This document shows, in pieces, positions 17,079 through 25,885 of a stretch of DNA of 64,000 bases. Position numbers and translations under genes: made by a program. Each line of letters opens with the position of its first letter. Within the stretch, counting starts at the first letter, position 1. Under the pieces are notes generated by a model. That model saw nothing but the letters and a program-made list of their open reading frames with translations, was not told where the DNA came from and did not search any database. Source of the stretch: Streptomyces albofaciens JCM 4342 (GTDB lineage Bacteria; Actinomycetota; Actinomycetes; Streptomycetales; Streptomycetaceae); contig NZ_PDCM01000002.1 in the NCBI RefSeq assembly GCF_008634025.1, forward strand, positions 1,798,001-1,862,000, read 5' to 3'.

Positions 17079-18998
17079 ATGCACCGTACGCGCACGGCGG
17101 CGGCCGCCCTCGCCCTGGCCCTGGCCGTCGTCCCGCTCACCGTCCCGCCCGCCGGGGCGACCGGCTCCGGCGACGTCCGGGGCGGGCCGCCCGCCGGGCC
17201 CGCCATCAGCCCGGCCCCCCGGTCCGTCCGCGCCCTCGACGGCCGGGTCACCATCACCCCCACCGTCACCGTCGTCGCCGGTCCCCGGGCCGACGGCCCG
17301 GCCCTGGAAGTCGTCGAACGCTCCCTGCTGCGGGCGGGCGCCGAGCGGGTCGTACGGGCCGCGGAGGCAGGCCGGGGCCTGACCGTCCACGTGGACGGCG
17401 CGGGCGCCGCGCGGACCCTGGCGGACCTCGGCGCGCGCGGCACCGCCGGGCTGCCCGCCGAGGGGTACGCACTGGCCGTCGGCGGCGGCCGGATCGCGCT
17501 GGCCGGAGCGGACGCCACCGGCACCTACTACGCCGCCCAGTCGCTGCGCCAGTTGCTCCCGCACCGCGACCGCCCCGGCGCGCGGATCCGCGCCACCGCC
17601 GTGCGCGACTGGCCCGCCACCCCGCTGCGCGGTGTCATCGAGGGCTTCTACGGCACCCCCTGGTCGCACGCCGCGCGCCTGGACCAGCTCGACTTCTACG
17701 GCGCGCACAAGATGAACACGTACGTCTACTCGCCCAAGGACGACCCGTACCTGCGCGAGAAGTGGCGCTCGCCCTATCCGGCGGACCGGCTCGCACAGCT
17801 CAAGGAGCTGGTGGACCGGGCGCGGGCCCGGCACGTGGAGTTCAGCTACGCGCTCTCGCCCGGCCTGTCCGTCTGCTACAGCTCGGACGCCGACCTGAAG
17901 GCCCTGACCGGCAAGTTCCAGGCGCTGTGGGACATCGGCGTACGGACCTTCGCGGTGCCGCTGGACGACATCAGCTACACGGACTGGAACTGCGCTGCGG
18001 ACAGGCAGCGGTTCGGCAGCGGCGGAGGCGCCGCCGGTGCCGCGCAGGCGCACCTCCTCAACCGGGTCAACCGCGAGTTCGTGGCCGGACACCGGGCGGA
18101 CGGCGCGCAGCCGCTCCAGATGGTGCCGACCGAGTACTACGACGTACGGGCGACGCCCTACAAGGCGGCGCTGAAGGCGCGGCTCGACCCGGATGTGCTG
18201 GTGGAGTGGACCGGGGTCGGGGTGATCGCCCCGGTGATGACCGTCGCGCAGGCCGACGCGGCCCGGCAGGTCTTCGGGCACCCGATCCTGACCTGGGACA
18301 ACTACCCGGTCAACGACTACGTCACCAACCGGCTGCTGCTCGGCCCCTTCAACGGGCGCGAGCGGGGGCTGCCCGCCCGGCTGGCCGGGATCACCGCCAA
18401 CCCCATGATCCAGCCCGCCGCTTCCAAGATCGCGTTGTTCACGGTCGCGGACTACGCCTGGAACGACCGGGCCTACGACGCCCGCACCTCCTGGGCCGCG
18501 GCCCTCAGAGAACTGTCCGGCGGCTCCCCGCGCACCGAACGCGCGCTGCGCGCCTTCGCCGACGCCCACTACGGCTCCGCCCTCAACCCGCAGCAGTCCC
18601 CCGAACTCGCCGCCGCCGTACGGGACTTCCGCGACACCGGCAGTCCGGCACGCCTGACCGCCGCGCTGCGCTCCCTCCGGGACGCGCCGGGTGTGCTGCG
18701 CGCCAGCCTCCCCGACCGCGGCTTCCTGGACGACAGCGCGCCGTGGCTGGACGCGACCGCCGCGTGGGGACGCGCCGCCGGTACGGCGCTGCGCATGGTG
18801 CAGGCATCCCGCGCGGGCGACGAGGCGGCCGCGCGGCGCCTGCGGGACCGGCTCCCGGCCCTGGTCGCGACGGCGAAGTCGTACGTCTATGTCGACTTGA
18901 ACGGCAAACGCGTCCCGGTCCTCGTCGCGAACGGCGTGGTCGACACCTTCGTGGCGGACGCCATCGCCGAACACGACGGGAGGCGCGGCCGGTCCTAG
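17079..18998 (+). CDS. Secreted GH84 beta-N-acetylglucosaminidase
   Basis: Exported glycosidase of 639 residues releasing N-acetylglucosamine by substrate-assisted catalysis. Signal peptide 1-27; a GH20b-like N-terminal domain (about 42-165, GYALAVGGGRIALAGADATG); GH84 catalytic barrel from RGVIEGFYGTPW (184-195); the catalytic Asp pair D296-D297 in VPLDDISYTDWNC, equivalent to the DD of bacterial NagJ; then a helical C-terminal domain. The ATG follows GAGGAGGACCGAAGG. Likely role in chitin, glycoprotein or cell-wall sugar scavenging. Transcribed separately from its neighbours. Confidence 0.92.
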   Translation: MHRTRTAAAALALALAVVPLTVPPAGATGSGDVRGGPPAGPAISPAPRSVRALDGRVTITPTVTVVAGPRADGPALEVVERSLLRAGAERVVRAAEAGRGLTVHVDGAGAARTLADLGARGTAGLPAEGYALAVGGGRIALAGADATGTYYAAQSLRQLLPHRDRPGARIRATAVRDWPATPLRGVIEGFYGTPWSHAARLDQLDFYGAHKMNTYVYSPKDDPYLREKWRSPYPADRLAQLKELVDRARARHVEFSYALSPGLSVCYSSDADLKALTGKFQALWDIGVRTFAVPLDDISYTDWNCAADRQRFGSGGGAAGAAQAHLLNRVNREFVAGHRADGAQPLQMVPTEYYDVRATPYKAALKARLDPDVLVEWTGVGVIAPVMTVAQADAARQVFGHPILTWDNYPVNDYVTNRLLLGPFNGRERGLPARLAGITANPMIQPAASKIALFTVADYAWNDRAYDARTSWAAALRELSGGSPRTERALRAFADAHYGSALNPQQSPELAAAVRDFRDTGSPARLTAALRSLRDAPGVLRASLPDRGFLDDSAPWLDATAAWGRAAGTALRMVQASRAGDEAAARRLRDRLPALVATAKSYVYVDLNGKRVPVLVANGVVDTFVADAIAEHDGRRGRS

Positions 18999-19061
18999 AA
19001 TCGCCGGTACGCAGCCACCCGGCCGCTCCACCCACCGGCCCGCACGCGGGGAGGCACCGGC

Positions 19062-19757
19062 ATGACCCGTGAGAACGACGCGTCCGCCCCGGGTCGGCCG
19101 GTGTCGCCCACCGTCGACGACCTCCTGGGGGCCGCGGCGCGCGAGCCGGCGCCCGGCACCGCGGACAACCCCCTCGTGGCGCGGATCGCCGCGGGCGCGG
19201 CGCCGCGCGAGGTGTTCGCGGTACTCGCCCTCGAACAGCACCAGATCATCGCCGCCGACCGGCACAGCTTCCGCCATCTGGCGCACCGCGCCGACGGGGA
19301 TCCGCCGGTGGCGGCGTTCTTCGGGGCGCTGGCCGACGGCGAGTCGCGGGCGCTCGGCGCGCTGCGGGGGCTCGCGGACGCCTGCGGGCTGGACGCGGAC
19401 GCCGTACGGGACCATGAGCCGCGGGCCGGGTGCCAGGCGTACCCGTCGTACGTGGCCCGCCTGGCGCTGGGCGCGGAGCCCGTGGACGTGGTGATCGCGG
19501 TGACCGCCAACTTCGCGACCTGGGGCGGTTATTGCGCCACCGTCGCACACGCCTTGCGGACGCGGTACGGCTTTCCCGATGCGGCGTGCGCCTTCTTCGA
19601 CTTCTTCGCCGAACCCGCCGCGGAACTCGACGCGCTGGCCCGCGACGCGGTGCGGCACGGCCTCGCCACGACGCGGGTCACGCCCCGCCTCGCGCACCGT
19701 TACGGGCGACTGCTCCAGGCGTACGAGCTGATGTTCTGGGCCGCGCTCGCGGAATGA
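19062..19757 (+). CDS. TenA/PqqC-like helical protein
   Basis: 231 residues of all-alpha heme-oxygenase-like fold (TenA/THI-4 superfamily). EQHQIIAADRHSFRHLA and NFATWGGYCATVAHALRTRYG resemble the acidic/aromatic active-site helices of TenA thiaminase relatives, but the thiaminase II cysteine is not evident, so thiamine salvage is doubtful. GGGGAGG precedes the ATG. It follows the GH84 gene by 63 bases, possibly cotranscribed. Often annotated as a TenA-type regulator; no DNA-binding domain is seen. Confidence 0.7.
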   Translation: MTRENDASAPGRPVSPTVDDLLGAAAREPAPGTADNPLVARIAAGAAPREVFAVLALEQHQIIAADRHSFRHLAHRADGDPPVAAFFGALADGESRALGALRGLADACGLDADAVRDHEPRAGCQAYPSYVARLALGAEPVDVVIAVTANFATWGGYCATVAHALRTRYGFPDAACAFFDFFAEPAAELDALARDAVRHGLATTRVTPRLAHRYGRLLQAYELMFWAALAE

Positions 19758-19928
19758 CCGTCTCCGCGCGGCGCACAATGGCCGCCGCGCGGCACACGCA
19801 ATGGACTCCCGGGCGCGGCGCACGGCACCCGCGAAAACAGGGACCTTCGTATTTTTCCCAATTCCCCTTAGCAACCGGCCCTTTCCCTGTCAGAATGACC
19901 GCTCATGTCCACCGGTCAGGGGAGAATC

Positions 19929-20369
19929 GTGAACCACCGCACCGCCGTAGCCTTGTCCGCCGCCCTCGTCGCCGCCGCGGGACTGACCGCGTGCGGCGGC
20001 AGTGCCAAGAGCGAGAGCCGGCCGTCCGCGCCGGCCGGGGCGGGCTCGCCGTCGGCGGAGCAGGAGCCGTCCAAGGCGATCGCCGACGCGGAGGCGCGGC
20101 TGGGAATACCCCCGAAGCCGGACGCCGCGACGCAGGCCCGTTACATAGCCGCGCTCGACGCGATTTCCCGGGACATCGTGAACGGCAAGCCGGAACGCGC
20201 GGTGAGCCGCGGCAGAAGTACCTGCGGCACGATCCACTCCTTCCCGAAGGACCACGCCAAGCAGGTGGAGCAGACCCGGCAGCGTTTCTCGGGCACCACG
20301 CAATTCAACGCCGCGCAGGCGGAGAGGATTCTGCAGGCCGTGCACACCCATCTGTGTCCGAAGAATTGA
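19929..20369 (+). CDS. Small lipoprotein, possibly DUF732-like
   Basis: Exported lipoprotein, 146 residues from GTG 19929 (GGAG four bases upstream; the ATG 24 bases earlier has none). The signal peptide ends in lipobox LTAC. A serine/proline linker leads to a compact domain (RYIAALDAISRDIVNGK ... AERILQAVHTHLCP) with two cysteines likely to pair. The pattern resembles DUF732 secreted proteins; this is a weak match. No functional clue from neighbours. Confidence 0.7.
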   Translation: MNHRTAVALSAALVAAAGLTACGGSAKSESRPSAPAGAGSPSAEQEPSKAIADAEARLGIPPKPDAATQARYIAALDAISRDIVNGKPERAVSRGRSTCGTIHSFPKDHAKQVEQTRQRFSGTTQFNAAQAERILQAVHTHLCPKN

Positions 20370-20422
20370 CCGGAACAGGCCTTTCCCGCCGTACACGTTC
20401 CGTGGGGCCGGGCACGGAACCG

Positions 20423-21148
20423 TCATTCCTCAATGGCCCCGCCCACGGACCGCAGATGGTCGCGGAATGTCAGGGCGGGGTCCTGCCGGCGCGCGGCGAG
20501 ATAGCCGGCGAACCCCACCTGCCGGCGCAGCGGGACCCCGTCCCGGATGCGGTCGGCCTGGCGGCGTTCGGTGTCGCGGATCGATTCCGCGAGTGAGAAG
20601 AGATCCCCGGCGCCCTCGGCGGGCAGGAACAGCACGCCGTCGTCGTCGCCCAGGACCAGGTCCGCGCGGCCGACCGTCCACTCCCCCACCACGGCGCTGT
20701 CCAGCGCGCCGTCCGGGCGGGCGTCCAGGCGCAGCGGGCCGGTCGGCGTCGCGCCCAGGCTGAAGACCGGCAGTCCGATCTCCCGCAGCTCGGCCGTGTC
20801 GCGGTGCAGGCCCCAGACGACGATGCCGTCCAGTCCGGCGGCCTGCGCCTCCAGCGCCATGAGGTCGCCGACACAGCTCTCGTCGGTCCGGCCGCCGTTG
20901 TCCGCGACCAGCACGTCGCCCGGCGCAGCGTCCTCCAGCGCTTCGAGGAAGACATCGACGCTGCCGGCGTGCCGGGCGGGCGCCACGCGTCCGGCGAGCC
21001 GGCTGCCCGGCACGAGCGGGCGCAGCGACGGCGGCGCGCAGCGTACCGGCGTCCGGGCGCGCAGGCACGCGTCCGCCAGATGGGCCGTGGTCAGCGCGGC
21101 GAACCGCCGTCGCAGCTCCTCGTGTTCCATGCCGTGCTCCTCTGCCAT
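20423..21148 (-). CDS. RraA-like protein (HMG/CHA-type aldolase family)
   Basis: 241 residues of the RraA-like fold, which includes 4-hydroxy-4-methyl-2-oxoglutarate aldolases, oxaloacetate decarboxylases and the RNase E inhibitor RraA. The GD...(20)...RD-type metal/substrate motif is intact: GDLMALEAQAAGLDGIVVWG followed by LHRD. GDVLVADNGGRTDES is also conserved. An aldolase or decarboxylase role is more likely than RNase E control. Two starts are possible (21148 or 21130), both with good ribosome-binding sites. It lies at the border of the purine-catabolism region, without proven link. Confidence 0.82.
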   Translation of the reverse strand: MAEEHGMEHEELRRRFAALTTAHLADACLRARTPVRCAPPSLRPLVPGSRLAGRVAPARHAGSVDVFLEALEDAAPGDVLVADNGGRTDESCVGDLMALEAQAAGLDGIVVWGLHRDTAELREIGLPVFSLGATPTGPLRLDARPDGALDSAVVGEWTVGRADLVLGDDDGVLFLPAEGAGDLFSLAESIRDTERRQADRIRDGVPLRRQVGFAGYLAARRQDPALTFRDHLRSVGGAIEE

Positions 21149-21255
21149 GCCGCGCTCCCGTTGGGCGGTTCCGGCGCCCGGTGCCGGTCGGACACGTGGA
21201 CATACCTTCCAACGTCACCGCCCCCGCACGCCAGGGCCTGTGGCAGGCTCGCGCC

Positions 21256-22656
21256 ATGGATCACAGCACCGACGCCCCGCCCGTTTCCGAGGAGTTGTTC
21301 GCCTTCGCCGTCCGTCTCGCCGCGCGCGCCGGACGGATGTGCGCCGAAGCGTTCCACGGCGAGCAGCCGTCGTCCGAGCGCGAGCCGGACGGCACCGCGG
21401 TGACCGCGGTGGATATCGCCGTGGAGGAGTTCGTACGCAAGGAGCTGGCCGCGGCGTTCCCGGCGGACGCGGTGCTCGGGGAGGAGGCCGGGGCACGGGC
21501 CGGGACGTCCGGGCGGCGCTGGGTCATCGACCCGGTCAACGGCACCCGGCAGTTCACCGACCGGGTGCCCGCCTTCTCCACCGGCCTCGCCCATGAGGAC
21601 GAGCACGGTCCCGCGATCGGGGTGGTCAGCCTCCCGATGAGCCGCCAGCTGGTGGCGGCCGGGCGCGGCCTCGGCTGCCGGCTGCTGCTCGGTACGGACC
21701 CGGACCCGCTGGAAGCGCTGCGCTCGGGACGCGGACGGCTGCGCGCCGGCGGGCGTACGGAGCTGACCGGCGCCCGTACGCAGGCGCACGGCATCGCGGG
21801 ATGGCCGGAGCCGCTGCTGACGGCGCTGCACCGGCGGGTGCGGCTGGTGCAGGGCGGCGGTGGCGCGCTGGACGTGCTCACGGGGCGGGCGGACGCGCTC
21901 GTGATCGCGGGCCCCGCGACGGGTTACGCGGGCCGCGCCCCGCTGCCCGTGATCGTCGCGGAGGGCGGCGGCCGGATCACCGACCTCACGGGGGCGCCGG
22001 TCCTGGAGGGTGACGGCTCGGTGCTGGTCACGAACGGGCACCTGCACGACGCGTTCCTGGAGGCCGTGGCCGAGGCCCTGGAGGAAGGCAGCACACGGGC
22101 GGTCCTGGTCGACGCCCGTCCGGGCTGGGCGGCCGAGGGCGCGGCGCTCGCGGAGGAGCTGCTGTCCGCGCTCGCGCCGGAGGCGCGCCGGGTCGAGCAC
22201 ATCGGGAGTACGTCCGTACCCGGCATGGCGGCCAAGCCGGTCTTCGACCTCCAGGTGAGCGTCGCGGACCTGGCGGCGGCCGCGGACTCCTTCGACGCGC
22301 CGCTGGCGGCCCGGGGCTTCGTGCGCTCGCGGCACGAGAGCGATCATGTGCCGGCGGGCCGGGACGACGATCCCGCCCGGTGGGCGAAGCGGCTGTGGAC
22401 GCGGCGCGGCGGCCCCGGTCCGGACGTCAACCTTCATGTGCGGTGCGCCGGTTCGCCCAACGAGCGGCTGGCACTGCTCTTCCGCGACTGGTTCCGCGCC
22501 CATCCGGAGGCGGTGCCGGCGTACGCCCGCTTCAAGCGCGAACTCGCCCAGCGTACGGCGGACAGCGGCAGCTACGCGGAGACCAAGGACCCGGTCGTGG
22601 ACCTGGTGGTGGAGGTCGCGGAAGGGTGGGCGAGGGAGACGGGGTGGCGCCCCTGA
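21256..22656 (+). CDS. Fusion of an inositol monophosphatase-like domain and a GrpB-like nucleotidyltransferase domain
   Basis: 466 residues from the ATG at 21256. Residues 10-275 are an IMPase-fold domain (PDGTAVTAVDIAVEEF, GEEAG, WVIDPVNGT, then EGGGRITDLTGAP). Residues 283-460 are a GrpB/UPF0157 domain (HIGSTSVPGMAAKPVFDL, an NTase-like fold). In the IMPase part the metal-binding motif DPxDGT reads DPVNGT (N95), and the WDxAAG motif is replaced by GYAGRAP, with G226 where the third metal Asp should be. Phosphatase activity is therefore doubtful. The reading frame is continuous with no frameshift, so this is a real fusion. The stop codon lies in a hairpin loop. Confidence 0.88.
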   Translation: MDHSTDAPPVSEELFAFAVRLAARAGRMCAEAFHGEQPSSEREPDGTAVTAVDIAVEEFVRKELAAAFPADAVLGEEAGARAGTSGRRWVIDPVNGTRQFTDRVPAFSTGLAHEDEHGPAIGVVSLPMSRQLVAAGRGLGCRLLLGTDPDPLEALRSGRGRLRAGGRTELTGARTQAHGIAGWPEPLLTALHRRVRLVQGGGGALDVLTGRADALVIAGPATGYAGRAPLPVIVAEGGGRITDLTGAPVLEGDGSVLVTNGHLHDAFLEAVAEALEEGSTRAVLVDARPGWAAEGAALAEELLSALAPEARRVEHIGSTSVPGMAAKPVFDLQVSVADLAAAADSFDAPLAARGFVRSRHESDHVPAGRDDDPARWAKRLWTRRGGPGPDVNLHVRCAGSPNERLALLFRDWFRAHPEAVPAYARFKRELAQRTADSGSYAETKDPVVDLVVEVAEGWARETGWRP

Positions 22657-22666
22657 GGGGCGCCAC
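22644..22666. terminator. Terminator hairpin with the stop codon as its loop
   Basis: GTGGCGCCCC, loop TGA, GGGGCGCCAC: a perfect 10-base stem whose three-base loop is exactly the stop codon (22654-22656) of the IMPase-GrpB gene. It lies between convergent genes and could serve both. Confidence 0.65.
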
Positions 22667-22672
22667 GGAGCC

Positions 22673-24010
22673 TCACGGCCGCCGGTCGAGCAGCTTCCCC
22701 GACGGCTCGGCCAGTGTCCCGCCGTCGTTGATCCGCCGGCCGCGCAGCCAGGTGGACCGGACGACGCCGTGCAGCGTACGGCCCGCATACGCGGTGATCT
22801 TGTTGCGGTGCTGGAGTCCGGCCGGGTCGACGGTGAACGTCGCCTCCGGGTCGAGCACCGCGAAGTCCGCGTCCCGGCCGGGCTCGACGGCGCCCTTGTC
22901 GCGCAGTCCGACGAGCGCGGCCGGGGCGGTGGCCATCCAGCGGGCCACGTCCTGGAGGCTGTGGCCGCGCTCGCGGGCGGCGGTCCAGACGGCGGGCAGG
23001 CCGAGCTGGAGGGAGGAGATGCCGCCCCAGGCGTCGCCGAAGTCGGGGGTCTTCAGGTCGGCGGTGGACGGCGAGTGGTCGGAGACGACGCAGTCGATCG
23101 TGCCGTCGGCCAGGCCCCGCCACAGCGCGTCCTGGTTGGCCGCCTCGCGGATCGGCGGGCAGCACTTGAACTCGGTGGCGCCGTCCGGGATCTCCTCGGC
23201 GGTCAGGGTGAGGAAGTGCGGGCAGGTCTCGACGGTGATCCGGACGCCCTCGGCCCGGGCGGCGGCGATCAGCGGCAGCGCGTCGGAGGAGGACAGGTGC
23301 AGGATGTGCACCCGCGCGCCGAGCCGCCGGGCGAGCGCGATCAGGCCCGCTATCGCGTCGTTCTCGGACGCGCGGGGCCGGGAGGCGAGGAAGTCGGCGT
23401 ACTTCGGGCCGTGCGGCTGCGGCGCGGCGGCCAGGTGGTCCGGGTCCTCGGCGTGCACGATCAGCAGCCCGCCGAAGCCGGCGATCTCGCCGAGCGCGGC
23501 GGCCAGCTGCTCCTGGTCCAGCTGCGGGAACTCGTCCACGCCGGACGGGGACAGGAAGCACTTGAAGCCGAACACCCCGGCGTCGTGCAGCGGGCGCAGG
23601 TCCTTGACGTTGCCGGGCACGGCGCCGCCCCAGAAGCCGACGTCGATGTGCGCCTTGCCGCGCGCGACCTCGCGCTTGGTGTGCAGGCCGGCCTCGGTGG
23701 TCGTCGGCGGCAGGCTGTTGAGGGGCATGTCGACGAGGGTGGTGATGCCGCCGGCCGCCGCCGCGCGGGTGGCGGTCCAGAAGCCCTCCCACTCGGTGCG
23801 GCCCGGGTCGTTGACGTGGACGTGGGTGTCGACGAGGCCGGGCAGCAGCACATCGTCGCCGAAGTCCTCGACCCGGGCCCCGGCCGGTGCGGGCGCGTCG
23901 TGCGGGAGCACCGCCGCGATCTTCCCGTCCCGTACGGTGACGGTCGCCGCGCGCGTCCCCCGCGGAGTGACGACACGTGTGGAGCGCAGCACCAGATCGA
24001 TCTCGGACAC
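22673..24010 (-). CDS. allB: Allantoinase
   Basis: Hydrolyses allantoin to allantoate in ureide degradation; cytosolic, metal-dependent amidohydrolase of 445 residues. Metal ligands are visible: [17 protein letters not shown] (HxH), carboxylated Lys in [25 protein letters not shown] and the catalytic Asp in VSDHSPS. The start is GTG 24010 with GAGGAGGGG five bases upstream. It is transcribed divergently from an IclR regulator. The promoter region carries both palindromes of the proposed ureide regulon. Nothing is cotranscribed downstream, and no allantoicase follows. Confidence 0.95.
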   Translation of the reverse strand: MSEIDLVLRSTRVVTPRGTRAATVTVRDGKIAAVLPHDAPAPAGARVEDFGDDVLLPGLVDTHVHVNDPGRTEWEGFWTATRAAAAGGITTLVDMPLNSLPPTTTEAGLHTKREVARGKAHIDVGFWGGAVPGNVKDLRPLHDAGVFGFKCFLSPSGVDEFPQLDQEQLAAALGEIAGFGGLLIVHAEDPDHLAAAPQPHGPKYADFLASRPRASENDAIAGLIALARRLGARVHILHLSSSDALPLIAAARAEGVRITVETCPHFLTLTAEEIPDGATEFKCCPPIREAANQDALWRGLADGTIDCVVSDHSPSTADLKTPDFGDAWGGISSLQLGLPAVWTAARERGHSLQDVARWMATAPAALVGLRDKGAVEPGRDADFAVLDPEATFTVDPAGLQHRNKITAYAGRTLHGVVRSTWLRGRRINDGGTLAEPSGKLLDRRP

Positions 24011-24041
24011 CCGGTCCCCTCCTCGTGCGCTTCCCGCGGGC

Positions 24042-24056
24042 TTCCGCTCCACGGAA
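24042..24056. promoter_or_regulatory. Motif B palindrome at allantoinase
   Basis: TTCCGCTCCACGGAA, arms of five bases, directly abutting motif A and lying in the untranslated leader of allantoinase. Same spacing class as the sites at malate synthase and hydroxypyruvate isomerase. Confidence 0.5.
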
Positions 24057-24073
24057 TTCAACTTTCTGTTGAA
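24057..24073. promoter_or_regulatory. Motif A palindrome at allantoinase
   Basis: TTCAAC-TTTCT-GTTGAA, a perfect inverted repeat with five-base spacer. It lies four to twenty bases downstream of the -10, so a bound repressor would cover the transcription start. Confidence 0.6.
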
Positions 24074-24076
24074 CGG

Positions 24077-24105
24077 AGTCTTCACTCGGGACCGCACCCC
24101 GTCAA
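24077..24105 (-). promoter_or_regulatory. Promoter of allantoinase
   Basis: Minus strand TTGACG (24105-24100), 17-base spacer, AAGACT (24082-24077): a good HrdB-type promoter (TAGACT-like -10) about 70-95 bases before the GTG. Confidence 0.6.
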
Positions 24106-24208
24106 GACCCTTTCCGCGACGGCGCCGTGGCGCGGATCGCGCCGGTCGGCCGTACCGCGCGGGCGGTTTCATGACGGGAATCCGTACCTCAGGCCAACGC
24201 TTGGCGGT

Positions 24209-24223
24209 TTCCACAAAATGGAT
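24209..24223. promoter_or_regulatory. Motif B-like site upstream of the IclR gene
   Basis: TTCCACAAAATGGAT, imperfect palindrome (TCCA/TGGA arms), about 230 bases before the IclR start. A possible autoregulatory site; its promoter is unclear. Confidence 0.35.
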
Positions 24224-24451
24224 ACGAACTTTCGCCCAGCAGAACGTAGCTCCGCCCAGTGGCCGCCTCCGGTGATCGCGGGTAGCACCCCGGTCCGGCC
24301 GGGGCGCGGGCGCTGACCGGCGGGAACGAGTGTGCGAGGGGCCGTGTGTCCGCCCGGGTGGACCGGTAGGCTGCTCCCGGTCGGTCCCGGCACCCGTACG
24401 ACCGGAGCCCTGCGCCGAGCCCGCCACCACCTGCCCCGAAAGGAACGCGTC

Positions 24452-25255
24452 GTGCCGCCGTCCAGCGCCAGCACTTCCGCCGCCGCAGCCAGGCCCGCAG
24501 CCGCCGGCGGTGGCGTCCAGTCCCTTGAGCGCGCCTTCGACCTGCTGGAGCGGATGGCCGACGCCGGCGGCGAGGTCGGCCTGAGCGAGCTGTCCACCAG
24601 CAGCGGCCTGCCGCTGCCGACCATCCACCGGCTGATGCGCACACTCGTCGCCTGCGGCTACGTCCGCCAGCAGCCGAACCGCCGGTACGCCCTCGGCCCC
24701 CGGCTGATCCGGCTCGGCGAGAGCGCCTCCCGCCTGCTGGGCACCTGGGCCCGGCCGTATCTGGCGCGCGCGGTCGAGGAGACCGGCGAGACCGCGAACA
24801 TGGCGCTGCTCGACGGCGACGAGATCGTGTACGTGGCGCAGGTGCCGTCCCGGCACGCGGTACGGATGTTCACCGAGGTCGGCCGGCGGGTGCTGCCGCA
24901 CTCGACGGGCGTGGGCAAGGCGCTGCTGGCGGGCCACCCGCCGGAGGAGGTGCGGGCGCTGCTCGGCCGTACCGGCATGCCCGCCGCCACCGAGAAGACG
25001 ATCACCGACCCGGACGCCTTCCTGGACGCGCTCGAAGAGGTGCGCCGGGCCGGGTACGCCATGGACGACAACGAGCAGGAGATCGGTGTCCGCTGCATCG
25101 CGGTGCCGGTGCCGGACTCCCCCACCGCGGCGGCCATCTCCATCTCCGGCCCGTCGGGCCGGGTGACCGAGGCGTCCATCGACAAGATCGTCCCGGTGCT
25201 CCAGGAGATCGCCGGTGAACTCTCGGTGGCCCTGGCCAACCAGAACCCGGCGTAG
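24452..25255 (+). CDS. allR: IclR family regulator, AllR-like
   Basis: 267 residues from GTG 24452, chosen for AAAGGA upstream; the 40 in-frame codons before it look untranslated. An alanine-rich N-terminus is followed by the IclR winged helix (about 25-85: [33 protein letters not shown]) and the effector-binding domain (about 95-260: [33 protein letters not shown]). In Streptomyces coelicolor the IclR protein AllR represses allantoin and glyoxylate genes and is encoded by the allantoinase; the divergent arrangement here supports the same role. The symbol is an inference from context. Confidence 0.82.
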   Translation: MPPSSASTSAAAARPAAAGGGVQSLERAFDLLERMADAGGEVGLSELSTSSGLPLPTIHRLMRTLVACGYVRQQPNRRYALGPRLIRLGESASRLLGTWARPYLARAVEETGETANMALLDGDEIVYVAQVPSRHAVRMFTEVGRRVLPHSTGVGKALLAGHPPEEVRALLGRTGMPAATEKTITDPDAFLDALEEVRRAGYAMDDNEQEIGVRCIAVPVPDSPTAAAISISGPSGRVTEASIDKIVPVLQEIAGELSVALANQNPA

Positions 25256-25342
25256 CCACCGGACGCGGCCCCGGCCCTCGGGCGCGGCGTTCCAGGTCCC
25301 CGCCCCGGCTTTGCGGCCGGGGCTCAGTCGTACGGCCGGGGC

Positions 25343-25660
25343 TCAGTAGTGGCGCGGCAGGTCTCCATACAGGCCGATCAGCTCCCGTACGTCCGTCAGC
25401 GCGGGCGCCAGCGCGCTGACCGAGCCGACCGCGCCCGTTATCAGCAGCAGTGAGCGGCGCAGCCGGGACACGTCCGGGCTGCCCGCGCTCACCATGGCGT
25501 ACAGCGCGGCCAGTTCGTCGTCGGCTGCCGTACGGTCGGCCAACTCCGCCGGAAGCAGAGCCAGTTCTCTGCGCAGCCGGGCCACCGCGCCGCGCAGGGC
25601 GACGGCCCATGACTCGTCTCCGGCTCCTGCGACTCGCCTGTGCTTCTGCCTCTGCTCCAC
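25343..25660 (-). CDS. DUF5955-like protein
   Basis: 105 residues from GTG 25660, with TTGGAGGG upstream. A cytosolic helical protein with no membrane segment: LRGAVARLRRELALLP ... LRRSLLLITGAVGSVSALAPALTDVRELI. It resembles small Streptomyces DUF5955 proteins often found next to effector-associated or regulator genes. Function unknown. Convergent with the IclR gene. Confidence 0.65.
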   Translation of the reverse strand: MEQRQKHRRVAGAGDESWAVALRGAVARLRRELALLPAELADRTAADDELAALYAMVSAGSPDVSRLRRSLLLITGAVGSVSALAPALTDVRELIGLYGDLPRHY

Positions 25661-25885
25661 AACGACGGCACCCTCCAAGGCCGTTGACCCCGCTCCGCGA
25701 TGCGGGCCAGTTAACGCCACCCTGTGCGGCGAGCGCCATACGGAGAGCGAAATCAGGATCACCGAATTCCTACGCGCGCGCGGCGCCTGCGTGCGGTAGC
25801 GCCCTCAGCCTGTCCCCGCTTCCCGCCGCCACGACCGACCCCGCGCTGCTGCCCGCCGCACCCGGCGATGAGGTATGCAGACCCC

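Noticed and set aside
16050..19874. A minus-strand open frame of about 1274 codons
   Set aside because: It runs antisense to the XRE-cupin, DUF6126, GH84 and TenA-like genes, all well supported by motifs. Long antisense frames are expected in DNA with GC at third positions.
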